This document shows, in pieces, positions 56,266 to 63,865 of a stretch of 64,000 bases of DNA. The stretch spans positions 39,297-103,296 of the forward strand of contig NZ_BCRA01000010.1 in assembly GCF_001552355.1 (NCBI RefSeq), written 5' to 3'. The notes beneath the pieces were generated by a model that did not search any database, was not told where the DNA came from, and saw only the letters and a program-made list of their open reading frames with translations. Numbering within the stretch: position 1 is the first letter of the stretch; every line of letters begins with the position of its first letter. The translations under genes and the position numbers were made by a program. The stretch is from Microbacterium resistens NBRC 103078. GTDB lineage: Bacteria; Actinomycetota; Actinomycetes; Actinomycetales; Microbacteriaceae.

Positions 56266-56772
56266 ATGGATGACTCTTCTGGGGAAATGGCTCCGAATGC
56301 TCTTCGGGCCCCCGCGCTGGATGCCGTCGATGCGCGGATCGTGGATCTCGTGTCGGCGAACGGGAGGATCACGAACGCCGAGCTCGCCGCACGGCTGGGC
56401 ATCGCGCCGTCGACCGCGCACGCGCGACTTCGGTCGCTCACGGAGCGGGGCGTCATCACCGGCTTCCACGCCAGCGTGGACGAGAAGCTGCTGGGGGCCG
56501 GACTTCAGGCGATCATCGGGGTGACGCTGCGTCCCGGCGCCCGCCGCGAGAGCATCGTCACCTTCGAGGATCGCGTCCGTGCGCTGCCGCAGGTGATCCA
56601 GATGTTCTTCCTCGGGGGTCACGACGACTTCCTGCTGCACATCGCGGTCGCCGATTCCGAGCAGATGCGCGCGTTCGTCGTCGATCACCTCTCGGCGCAG
56701 AGCAGCGTCGCCTCGACCCGGACGAGCATCATCTTCGACTATCACCGCAACTCCGTCGCCGCCTCCTTCTGA
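56266..56772 (+). CDS. Lrp/AsnC-family regulator (AldR-like)
   Basis: 168-aa regulator. After about 18 residues the HTH (ITNAELAARLGIAPSTAHARLRSL, residues 35-58) leads to the RAM ligand-binding domain (GVTLRPGARRESIVTFE, VIQMFFLGGHDDFLLHIAV, TSIIFDYHRN). The ATG at 56266 has GGGAGAA upstream. Divergent pairing with ald matches the AldR/AdeR arrangement of actinobacteria, where alanine or other amino acids modulate ald expression. Confidence 0.9.
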   Translation: MDDSSGEMAPNALRAPALDAVDARIVDLVSANGRITNAELAARLGIAPSTAHARLRSLTERGVITGFHASVDEKLLGAGLQAIIGVTLRPGARRESIVTFEDRVRALPQVIQMFFLGGHDDFLLHIAVADSEQMRAFVVDHLSAQSSVASTRTSIIFDYHRNSVAASF

Positions 56773-56812
56773 GCCGCCGCGCCCGCCTCGGCAGGAACCG
56801 TGTGGGGCGGGG

Positions 56813-57418
56813 TCAGCCCTGCGTCGGCAGGACCTCGAGCGCCGCCGACACGGCGCGTCGGCGCAACGCCGTGAAGTGCGCGTCGAGGTCGTCGATGTCC
56901 TCGCCCAGGGCGTCGTACAGCAGCTCCAACCGGCTGTCCTGGATGCCGCAGAGACCGGCGATGCCGACGTTCAGGTGGCGGGCCATCATCTCGTCGTATC
57001 CCCGCTTGGCGAAGGACTCCTCGCTCTCTCCGGCGACGCCCAGCCAGCGGACGGCCGGGATGCCCGCGCGGCGACCGGCGCCGTAGAAGAGCCCGTGGTT
57101 CCAGACGCGGTCGATGTAGCCCTTGAGGTGGGCGGGAAGCGAGTACCACCAGACTGGGAAGACGAAGACCACGGCATCGGCGGAACGCGAGCGGGAGGCG
57201 TGCGCCATCACCTCGTCGGAGTACCGGTGGTCCGGATCCTCCCAGTCCGGCTCGTCGACGGGAAGCAGGCGCGGGTCGAAGTCCGTGCGGGCGAGGTCGA
57301 GCTCGTCCACCGTGGCGCCGGCGTCGCGCAGAGCGGTGATCACGTCGGCGGCGATGGCCGCGGTGAGGGAGGTGGAGCGCGGGTGGGACCAGACGACCTG
57401 GATGCGCGAGGTGGGCAC
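56813..57418 (-). CDS. NAD(P)H oxidoreductase, flavodoxin-fold (NQO/MdaB-like)
   Basis: 201-aa FMN/FAD-dependent reductase. The N-terminal strand and phosphate loop are IQVVWSHPRSTSLT, and the flavin-contacting stretch is VFVFPVWWYSLPAHLKGYIDRVWNHG. The GTG at 57418 is chosen for GGAGG five bases upstream. Earlier in-frame starts lead through non-family sequence. Related to but distinct from the 21826 protein. It is divergent from the flavin-related ABC operon, but the 387-bp gap makes a shared role uncertain. Confidence 0.82.
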   Translation of the reverse strand: MPTSRIQVVWSHPRSTSLTAAIAADVITALRDAGATVDELDLARTDFDPRLLPVDEPDWEDPDHRYSDEVMAHASRSRSADAVVFVFPVWWYSLPAHLKGYIDRVWNHGLFYGAGRRAGIPAVRWLGVAGESEESFAKRGYDEMMARHLNVGIAGLCGIQDSRLELLYDALGEDIDDLDAHFTALRRRAVSAALEVLPTQG

Positions 57419-57740
57419 AGGGGCCTCCGTTCGGAGTCGGATGGACGGCACAGCGTTGCTGCAGTCGCCGGGCGGCAACGGGAGGCGCCCGCCGCCGGGA
57501 ATCCTCTCTGCGTGGCCGGACCGCAGCAGAGAGGTGCGTCGCGATCCGGCCTTGGAGTGCAAAGACGACGTCCGACAAGTGCCGACGGCGAACGCCTGGA
57601 CCGATTGTATGAAGACACCGGGCTCGGCACCAAGCAACTGGTGTGCAATACGACAAAGATCGTTCCACTGGGGAGGGAACTCGTCGCACGCCATGAGCTC
57701 GTGCGAAGGTGGGGCGCTCACATCGACGTTCAATCTTGTC
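57419..57740 (+). other. Gene-poor gap with a possible LysR HTH remnant
   Basis: Lower-GC stretch. In one plus-strand frame, 57590-57720 encodes LDRLYEDTGLGTKQLV, then a Lys/Val-rich turn and LGRELVARHELVRR, which resembles the second half of a LysR DNA-binding domain (normally LGVxLFxR...LTxAGxxL). No start, ribosome site or continuation is present. If real it is a decayed fragment. Confidence 0.25.
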
Positions 57741-57756
57741 TAGTCAAGCTTGACTA
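57741..57756. promoter_or_regulatory. 16-bp perfect palindrome, probable PadR operator 1
   Basis: TAGTCAAGCTTGACTA, 50 bp before the ABC lipoprotein start. A near-identical site (TAGTCAAACTTGACGA) lies in the padR-like / flavin-reductase divergent promoter at 62911. Confidence 0.75.
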
Positions 57757-57805
57757 TGTTAGCTTGATCTAGCCATCAACGATGAACGGCCGAGAAGGGA
57801 CCACC

Positions 57806-58924
57806 ATGGCACTCTCCCCCGCGGACAGGACCCGATTCCGCACTGCCGCCACCCTGACGTGTGTTCTCGCTGCCACCCTGACGCTGGGCGCCTGTTCGTC
57901 GGCCCAGCCCAGCACCGGCGGAACCCAGCCTCCGAACGCAGCCGTCGACGCCGACGCCTGCACGAGGAATCAGGATGCGGGCACGATCACCTACATCTCC
58001 GGATACGGCTACTCCGCCAGCGCCGGGCAGCTCGACGTCTTCCTCGCGCAGGAGCTCGGCTACTTCGACGAGCTGTGCCTGGACGTGGAGATCAACGCCT
58101 CGGGCGCGAACGGTCAGCAGCTCGTCGCCTCCGGGCAGGCGCAGTTCACCGCCCTCGGCTCCGCCTCCGACGTCATGCTCGCGGCGGCGAACAGCAAGAA
58201 CCTCACGGCCGTCGCGACCTACGGGACGACCCCGCCGTTCTCGATCTTCGGCAACGAGAAGCTCACGAGCCTGAAGGACCTCGAGGGCGGATCGCTCGGC
58301 TACTTCATCAACCTCACCCCGATCGCCTCGGCCATGCTGGACAACGCCGGCGTCGACGCGTCGAAGGTCGAGATGATCAAGATGACCAACTACGACCCGA
58401 CCGTCGTGGTGCGCGAGCAGGTCGACGCCATCGTCGGCTACGCCTCGAACCAGCCGCAGTCCCTCAAGGCGCAGGGGCTCCCGTTCAGCGAGTTCCTCCC
58501 CGAGGACGAGGGCGTGGAGGGCACCTACAACGTCATGGAGGTCAACTCCCGGTTCCTCGCCGAGCACCGCGAGGTCGCCGCCGACTTCATGCGCGCATCC
58601 CTCAAGGCCCTGCAGTACTGTCTCGACGAGTCCGACGCCTGCATCGACACCCTCGCGAAGCTCGCCGAGGACAACAACCAGGGCGCCGCCTTCCCGCGCG
58701 ACCAGCTCGCCCGCACGTGGGCCGTGGAGTCGGAATGGGTGCGCAACAGCAAGGGCGGGAACCCCGGCGTGCAGACCGAGGCCATGTGGGAGCCGGAGTA
58801 CGCGCTGGTCGAGAAGTACGGGAACGTGAAGTCGGTCCCCGAGATCGCCGAGATGATGGACGCCGACCTCGTCGCCGACCTCTACGACGGCGACGCGCTG
58901 ATCTGGCCGGAGGCCGGCAAGTGA
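57806..58924 (+). CDS. ABC transporter substrate-binding lipoprotein, NMT1/ThiY-like (probable flavin uptake)
   Basis: 372-aa lipoprotein. The signal peptide ends in LTLGAC (Cys near residue 31). The mature domain is NMT1/SsuA-like: GYSASAGQLDVFLAQELGYF, VASGQAQFTALGSASDVMLAA, LKDLEGGSLGYF and EQVDAIVGYASNQPQSL. The family binds aromatic or pyrimidine-like ligands, and RibY of the RibXY riboflavin importer belongs to it. The locus contains riboflavin kinase and flavin-dependent degradation genes, so riboflavin or a flavin is the inferred ligand. The ATG at 57806 with AAGGGA is preferred to 57782. Confidence 0.82.
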   Translation: MALSPADRTRFRTAATLTCVLAATLTLGACSSAQPSTGGTQPPNAAVDADACTRNQDAGTITYISGYGYSASAGQLDVFLAQELGYFDELCLDVEINASGANGQQLVASGQAQFTALGSASDVMLAAANSKNLTAVATYGTTPPFSIFGNEKLTSLKDLEGGSLGYFINLTPIASAMLDNAGVDASKVEMIKMTNYDPTVVVREQVDAIVGYASNQPQSLKAQGLPFSEFLPEDEGVEGTYNVMEVNSRFLAEHREVAADFMRASLKALQYCLDESDACIDTLAKLAEDNNQGAAFPRDQLARTWAVESEWVRNSKGGNPGVQTEAMWEPEYALVEKYGNVKSVPEIAEMMDADLVADLYDGDALIWPEAGK

Positions 58925-59730
58925 CCGGGCAGGGCGCGGGCGTCGAGGTCCGCGGCGTCACCAAGTCCTTCGGGGTCGACGGGCGCCGGGTCACGGTGCT
59001 CGACGACGTCAGCCTCACGATCGGGATGGGGGAGTTCGTCTCCGTCATCGGACCGAGCGGCTGCGGCAAGTCGACCCTCCTGAAAGTGGTCGCGGGCCTT
59101 CTCGACGCCGACTCCGGCAGCGTCACGATCGACGGAGAGGGCGTCACGGCGGCCTCGAGGGACAAGAAGATCGGGCTGGTGCCGCAGTCCCCGGCGCTGC
59201 TTCCCTGGAAGACGGTGCTGGAGAACGTCCAGCTTCCGCTGACCGTGAACCGCCGGGGGAACGGGGCGGGCGGCGGCGGGTCGCGGACGCTCGGCAACGC
59301 CGAGACCCTGTTGTCCACGTTCGGCCTCGGCCACGCGATGAAGAAGTACCCGGGACAGCTCTCCGGAGGCATGCAGCAGCGGGCGGCGATCGCACGGGCC
59401 TTCGTCTTCGATCCCGCGATCATGCTGATGGACGAGCCGTTCTCGGCCCTCGACGAGATGAACCGTGACCTGCAGCGGATCGCCCTGCTGGAGTTCTGGC
59501 AGTCCAACCGCAAGGCCGTGATGTTCGTCACCCACTCGGTGCCCGAGGCGATCATGCTGTCCGATCGCATCGTCGTCATGGCGGCCCACCCGGGCCGGAT
59601 CGCCGAGATCATCGACGTGGATCTGCCGCGGCCGCGCACCGAGGACGCATACGCGACGGATGCGTTCCGCGACCTAGAGAAGACCGTGCGCGGTGCGCTG
59701 CGCGCGCAGACGGAGAAGGCGCATGTCTGA
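58921..59730 (+). CDS. ABC transporter ATP-binding protein (SsuB/TauB/ThiZ type)
   Basis: 269-aa ATPase of the NMT1-type importer. Walker A GPSGCGKST, Q-loop LVPQSPALLPWKTV, signature QLSGGMQQRAAIARAF, Walker B IMLMDEPFSALDE and switch His in VTHSVPEA are intact. The GTG start overlaps the lipoprotein stop (GTGA), and the permease start overlaps its end by eight bases. Confidence 0.93.
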   Translation: MTGQGAGVEVRGVTKSFGVDGRRVTVLDDVSLTIGMGEFVSVIGPSGCGKSTLLKVVAGLLDADSGSVTIDGEGVTAASRDKKIGLVPQSPALLPWKTVLENVQLPLTVNRRGNGAGGGGSRTLGNAETLLSTFGLGHAMKKYPGQLSGGMQQRAAIARAFVFDPAIMLMDEPFSALDEMNRDLQRIALLEFWQSNRKAVMFVTHSVPEAIMLSDRIVVMAAHPGRIAEIIDVDLPRPRTEDAYATDAFRDLEKTVRGALRAQTEKAHV

Positions 59731-60574
59731 GATGACCATCCGAGACACGACGGCGACGCTCGCCACGGCCGAGGCCCGCGGGAGGGGACCGCGCCGGGGC
59801 GTCCCGCCGTGGCTGCGCTGGGGCGCGTGGGTGCCGACCCTCATCACGTTCGCGATCGCGGCGCTGCTGTGGCAGATCGTCGCGGCGACGAACCCCTACG
59901 TGCTCCCGAGCCTCGGCGACATCGGGGCCACGCTCGTCGAGGACGCCCCGATGTACGGGTCGAACTTCCTCGTGACGCTCCTGGAGGTCGTCGTCGGGGC
60001 CTCGGCCGGGATCATCGCCGGCTTCCTCCTCGCCGTGGTGATGGCCGAGTTCCAGATCATCGAGCGCGCCGTGATGCCGCTGGTCATCATCGTCATGGTG
60101 ACGCCGATCGTCGCCATCGCGCCGGCGCTCGTGGTCGCGTTCGGCTTCGGCATGGTGCCGAAGTTCATCGTGACGGGACTCGTCGTGTTCTTCCCCATGC
60201 TCGTGAACTCGCTCGCCGGCCTCCGTGACGTCGACCAGCGCGCCCTGGACGTCTTCAAGACGCTGCACGCCAGCCGCTGGGAGATCTTCCGCGAACTCCG
60301 CTTCCCCGGCAGCATGCCCTACGTGTTCGCGGGGCTGCGCATCGCCCTGCCGCTCGCGGTGGTCGGCGCCGCCGTCGCGGAGTTCGTCGCGGCCGGCCAG
60401 CAGGCCGGGCTCGGATCGCTCGTGACCACCTCGGCGGCGCAGGCCAACCTGCCCGTCACCTGGGCCAGCATCGCCCTGCTGTGCGTGCTGGGCGTCCTCC
60501 TCATCGTCCTCCTCGCCCTGGTGCGCAAGCGCGTCCTGTGGTGGAGCGAAGGAGAGGTCACCGCCAAGGGCTGA
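59723..60574 (+). CDS. ABC transporter permease (SsuC/ThiX type)
   Basis: 283-aa inner-membrane subunit with about six to seven spans. The cytoplasmic EAA-type loop lies around LDVFKTLHASRWEIFRELRFP (residues 174-194). The preceding segment VIVMVTPIVAIAPALVVAFGFG is typical of the SsuC/TauC group. Completes the three-part importer. Expressed with the lipoprotein and ATPase genes through overlapping codons. Confidence 0.92.
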   Translation: MSEMTIRDTTATLATAEARGRGPRRGVPPWLRWGAWVPTLITFAIAALLWQIVAATNPYVLPSLGDIGATLVEDAPMYGSNFLVTLLEVVVGASAGIIAGFLLAVVMAEFQIIERAVMPLVIIVMVTPIVAIAPALVVAFGFGMVPKFIVTGLVVFFPMLVNSLAGLRDVDQRALDVFKTLHASRWEIFRELRFPGSMPYVFAGLRIALPLAVVGAAVAEFVAAGQQAGLGSLVTTSAAQANLPVTWASIALLCVLGVLLIVLLALVRKRVLWWSEGEVTAKG

Positions 60575-60595
60575 CCTCGCCGTCCGGATGCCGAT

Positions 60596-60615
60596 CCGGG
60601 GACGCCCGTCCCCGG
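60596..60615 (+). terminator. Hairpin between permease and monooxygenase genes
   Basis: Perfect 8-bp stem CCGGGGAC / GTCCCCGG with loop GCCC in the 104-bp gap. It may attenuate rather than end transcription, since the monooxygenase has no evident separate promoter. Confidence 0.45.
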
Positions 60616-60678
60616 GTCCGTCCGGCGTGCCCCGCACATGCCCCCGACGGGGCCGGAACAACACAGAAAGGCACGACC

Positions 60679-62049
60679 ATGGCCACGCAGCTCAAGCTCG
60701 GACTCTTCGAGAACGCGCAGGCGAACGACTCCGGGACCGCCACCTGGCGCCACCCCGACAACGGCCGCTACCTCTTCGACCGACTCGACTACTGGCGGGA
60801 CACCGCCCGCATGGTCGAGGACGCCGGATTCGACTTCCTGTTCCTCGCCGACGCCTGGGGGTGGGCGGACGTCGCCGGCGAACGCCCCGACATCTGCTCC
60901 GTGGAGGGGCTCGACCTCCCCCGGCTGGACCCGGCGATCGTGCTCGGTGCGCTCATCCCGGAGACCACGCGCCTGGGCCTGGTCGCCACCGGCTCGACGC
61001 TGCTCGAGCCGCCCTACGCCTTCGCCCGCCGGATGGCGACCCTCGACATCCTCTCCGGCGGACGCATCGGCTGGAACATCGTGACCACCGGCACCGCGGA
61101 CACCGCCGTGCAGGGCTTCGGCGTGCCGATGGTCGGTCACGACGAGCGGTACGCCATGGCCGACGACTTCATGCAGGTCGTCTACAAGCTGTGGGAGCAG
61201 GCGTGGGAGGAGGGTGCACTGGAGCGCGACAAGTCCGGGCGCTTCGCCGATCCGTCCAAGGTGCACCGCATCTCCCACGACGGCCCGTACTTCCGCTCGC
61301 ACGGATACGGCAACACGTCGCGCTCGCCGCAGGGGACGCCCGTGCTCTTCCAGGCGGGGGCCTCTCCGGCGGGGCGCGCCTTCGGCGGCAAGCACGGCGA
61401 GGCCATCTTCGTCGGCAGCGGCTCCGTGGAGCAGCTCCGGGCACACTCGACCGCGATCCGGGAGGAGGCGGTGAAGAACGGCCGGGCCGCGGACGACGTG
61501 AAGATCATGTCCGCGTTCTCCGCCGTCGTCGGCAGCACCGAAGAGGAGGCGCGACGCCGGTACGCGGAGGTCGCGGACGCGCAGAACCCGGACGTGACCG
61601 TCGCCTCCTACGCGTGGTTCACGGGTCTGGACCTCTCCGCCTACGCGCCGGAGACGCCCATGACGGACCTCCGCACGGAGCTCTCGCAGACCCAGGTCGC
61701 GCGGTTCGCCGGGAAGACGGTGGGCGACGTTCTCGCGGACTGGCACGCGCACGGCGTGGGCGCACGCCCGATCGTCGGCACCCCGGAGCAGATCGCGGAC
61801 CGGATGATCGAGCTGGCCGAGGGGGCGGACCTCGACGGGTACCTCTTCTCGCCGGTCATCCCGCCGTCCTCCACCGCGGACTTCATCGAGCACGTCCTGC
61901 CGATCCTCAAGGAACGGGGCGCGATCGCCGAGCCGGGAGACGAGCGGCAGACGCTGCGCGAGCGGCTGATCGGCACGCCCACGCCCGCGCTGGCGGACTC
62001 GCACGTCGGCTCCTCGTATCGCCGGAGCCCCGCCCTGTCCGAGGCCTGA
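60679..62049 (+). CDS. Flavin-dependent monooxygenase, NtaA/SnaA/DszA family (RcaE-like riboflavin lyase candidate)
   Basis: 456-aa two-component monooxygenase using reduced FMN supplied by a separate reductase, bacterial-luciferase TIM-barrel fold. Family landmarks: FENAQANDSGTATWRHP, LFLADAWGWADV, LSGGRIGWNIVTTG, ERYAMADDFMQVVYKLW and LFQAGASPAGRAF. The family includes nitrilotriacetate monooxygenase, DszA, and the Microbacterium riboflavin-degrading enzyme RcaE. The nearby flavin reductase and stand-alone riboflavin kinase favour the last. An organosulfur or aminopolycarboxylate substrate is the alternative. Confidence 0.85.
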   Translation: MATQLKLGLFENAQANDSGTATWRHPDNGRYLFDRLDYWRDTARMVEDAGFDFLFLADAWGWADVAGERPDICSVEGLDLPRLDPAIVLGALIPETTRLGLVATGSTLLEPPYAFARRMATLDILSGGRIGWNIVTTGTADTAVQGFGVPMVGHDERYAMADDFMQVVYKLWEQAWEEGALERDKSGRFADPSKVHRISHDGPYFRSHGYGNTSRSPQGTPVLFQAGASPAGRAFGGKHGEAIFVGSGSVEQLRAHSTAIREEAVKNGRAADDVKIMSAFSAVVGSTEEEARRRYAEVADAQNPDVTVASYAWFTGLDLSAYAPETPMTDLRTELSQTQVARFAGKTVGDVLADWHAHGVGARPIVGTPEQIADRMIELAEGADLDGYLFSPVIPPSSTADFIEHVLPILKERGAIAEPGDERQTLRERLIGTPTPALADSHVGSSYRRSPALSEA

Positions 62050-62053
62050 CACG

Positions 62054-62136
62054 CGTTTCGTCTCGCTGCGCTCGCTCAACGGCCGGGGCCTCTCCTTCCG
62101 GTCGTTGAGCGAGGAGCGTAGCGACGAGTCGAAACG
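62054..62136 (+). repeat. REP-like inverted-repeat element, copy 2
   Basis: 83-bp element from CGTTTCGTCTCGCTGCG to GACGAGTCGAAACG. The two halves pair over most of their length. It lies between the convergent monooxygenase and padR-like genes. Confidence 0.9.
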
Positions 62137-62154
62137 TGGTGAGGCGGGGGTGGG

Positions 62155-62237
62155 CGTTTCGTCTCGCTGCGCTCGCTCAACGGCCGGGGCCTCTCCTTCC
62201 GGTCGTTGAGCGAGGAGCGTAGCGACGAGTCGAAACG
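62155..62237 (+). repeat. REP-like inverted-repeat element, copy 3 (identical to copy 2)
   Basis: Base-for-base identical to 62054-62136, offset by 101 bp, with an 18-bp unique spacer. The tandem pair ends just before the stop codon of the padR-like gene and may serve as a bidirectional terminator. Confidence 0.9.
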
Positions 62238-62250
62238 CGCTGACCCGGGG

Positions 62251-62841
62251 TCAGCGGGCGGGGGAGGCCTCGGCCGGCGTCTCGCCGGCGAAGACGTACT
62301 CGCCCGCGCGCAGGCGGTCGAGCAGGGCCAGCGCCCATTCCTTCTCGGCCGTGAGGCGCGCGGTCGACAGGTCGAAGATCTCGCGGACGTACTTCGGCGT
62401 GGTCTCCGACCGCAGCGTGTCCTGGACGTGGAAGCCGTTGGCGGTGATGAGCGCGTCGCTCTTGCTGAGACGGTTCTCGAGCCCCGCGATCACCTCCTGC
62501 CGGCTGAGCACGAACATGAAGGAGGCGACCGTCATGATCGCCTCCGTATCGAACGGGGCGACGTTCCAGAGGTTCTCGCGGAGCATCCGCTGGAGCTCCA
62601 CCTCACCGGTCGGCGTGATCCGATATGTGGTCCGGGCGGGGCGCTTGCCGTCGGCGACGGTGTCGTTCTCGGCGATGTAACCATCCACCTCCAGCGCGCG
62701 CAGGGCGTTGTAGATCGATCCGGGCTGGATGTGCGCCCACTCGTCGATGTGCCACGTCATCAGTTCGCGGCGCAGGAAGTAGCCGTGCACCGGCTGGAAC
62801 TGCTTGACCGCTCCGAGGACGACGAGGCGCGTGGTGGACAT
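62251..62841 (-). CDS. PadR-family transcriptional regulator
   Basis: 196-aa regulator. The N-terminal winged helix (LVVLGAVKQFQPVHGYFLRREL, IQPGSIYNALRALEVDGYI) is typical of PadR. A helical C-terminal Vir_act_alpha_C-type domain follows. Divergent from the flavin-reductase gene across 100 bp that contains the palindrome at 62911. The related palindrome before the ABC operon suggests it controls both units, perhaps sensing riboflavin or a degradation product (inference). Confidence 0.88.
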   Translation of the reverse strand: MSTTRLVVLGAVKQFQPVHGYFLRRELMTWHIDEWAHIQPGSIYNALRALEVDGYIAENDTVADGKRPARTTYRITPTGEVELQRMLRENLWNVAPFDTEAIMTVASFMFVLSRQEVIAGLENRLSKSDALITANGFHVQDTLRSETTPKYVREIFDLSTARLTAEKEWALALLDRLRAGEYVFAGETPAEASPAR

Positions 62842-62910
62842 GGACTCATGCTATCCGGGGCGGTGCGGATCCGTTCAGCTTTGTATGGTCAAGAACATCG
62901 CCTTCTTGTA

Positions 62911-62926
62911 TAGTCAAACTTGACGA
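62911..62926. promoter_or_regulatory. Probable PadR operator 2 in the padR / flavin-reductase promoter
   Basis: TAGTCAAACTTGACGA differs at two positions from the perfect palindrome at 57741. It overlaps TATAGT (62909-62914), the likely -10 of the flavin-reductase gene. A partial copy (TTGTATGGTCAAG, 62881-62893) lies 25 bp away. Confidence 0.7.
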
Positions 62927-62941
62927 AGAAAGGATGTCGAG

Positions 62942-63454
62942 ATGACGACCGTCGCGCACGAAACCCTCTCGCAGGACCGCGCCCTGCGCCGGGCCTTCTC
63001 CCTCTACCCCACGGGCGTCGTCGCCCTGGGAGCCCGCATCGAGGGGCGGCTCACCGGCATGGCGGTGAACTCGTTCACGTCGGTCTCGCTCGATCCGGCG
63101 CTCGTGGCGATCAGCGCGGCCCGCACGTCCAAGACCTGGCCGCTGCTGCGGGACGCCGCCGCGCTCGGCATGAGCGTCCTCGCCGCCCATCAGGAGGCGT
63201 TCAGCCGGCGGCTGTCCGCGCGCGAGGGCGACCGGTTCGGGGATCAGGCCCTGCGCGAGACCGAGGGCGGCGCCGTGCTCATCGAGGAGGCCGCTCTGTG
63301 GCTCACCTGCCGTCCGCACTCCCGATTCGACGGGGGCGACCATGAGATCGCGCTCTACGAGATCGTCGACGTGACGGTGTTCGACGACGTCGAGCCGCTC
63401 GTCTTCCACCAGAGCCGCTACCGCAGCATCGTCGGCGACGCGCCCCGCCCGTGA
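62942..63454 (+). CDS. Flavin reductase (RcaB/HpaC-like)
   Basis: 170-aa NAD(P)H:flavin oxidoreductase of the split-barrel FMN-binding family. It has YPTGVVALGARIEG, the flavin-contacting GMAVNSFTSVSLDPALVAIS, and a C-terminal HEIALYEIVDV with His, as in HpaC-like reductases. It would supply reduced flavin to the monooxygenase at 60679. AAAGGA lies seven bases before the ATG. Its end overlaps the riboflavin kinase start (GTGA), indicating an operon. Confidence 0.9.
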   Translation: MTTVAHETLSQDRALRRAFSLYPTGVVALGARIEGRLTGMAVNSFTSVSLDPALVAISAARTSKTWPLLRDAAALGMSVLAAHQEAFSRRLSAREGDRFGDQALRETEGGAVLIEEAALWLTCRPHSRFDGGDHEIALYEIVDVTVFDDVEPLVFHQSRYRSIVGDAPRP

Positions 63455-63852
63455 CCGAGGCCGCGCCCGCCATCGTCGGCGTCGTCGTCCCGGGTGACGG
63501 GCGGGGTCGACTCCTGGGGTTCCCCACGGCGAACCTCTGCTGCGAGGACGCGGTCATCCCGGCGGACGGGATCTACGCGGCGTGGGTCACCGAGCCCGAG
63601 CGGGGCCTGCGGTGGGAGGCGACCGCCAGCGTCGGGACGAACCCCACCTTCGCGGGGGCTCGGCGACGCCGGCTGGAGGTCCATCTGCACGACGCGGACC
63701 TGGATCTGTACGGTCGGCGCCTCGTCGTGGACCTCGTCGCGTTCCTCCGCCCGACGCTCCGGTTCGAGGGCGCGGACCAGCTCGTCGCCCAGGCGGTCGA
63801 CGACGTCCGTCGCAGCCGGCAGGTGCTGTCGATGCACCGGCGGGCGCCCTAG
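63451..63852 (+). CDS. Stand-alone riboflavin kinase (RcaA-like)
   Basis: 133-aa protein comprising only the riboflavin kinase domain. The nucleotide/riboflavin-binding GRGRLLGFPTANL (PTAN motif), ASVGTNPTF, and LEVHLHDADLDLYGRRL with the catalytic-region Glu are all present. The usual bacterial bifunctional RibF has an extra N-terminal FMN adenylyltransferase domain of about 180 residues, which is absent, so this enzyme makes FMN but not FAD. Coupled to a flavin reductase, it fits the described M. maritypicum pathway, in which RcaA phosphorylates riboflavin for degradation. Confidence 0.9.
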   Translation: MTEAAPAIVGVVVPGDGRGRLLGFPTANLCCEDAVIPADGIYAAWVTEPERGLRWEATASVGTNPTFAGARRRRLEVHLHDADLDLYGRRLVVDLVAFLRPTLRFEGADQLVAQAVDDVRRSRQVLSMHRRAP

Positions 63853-63865
63853 ACGGGCAGGGCGT

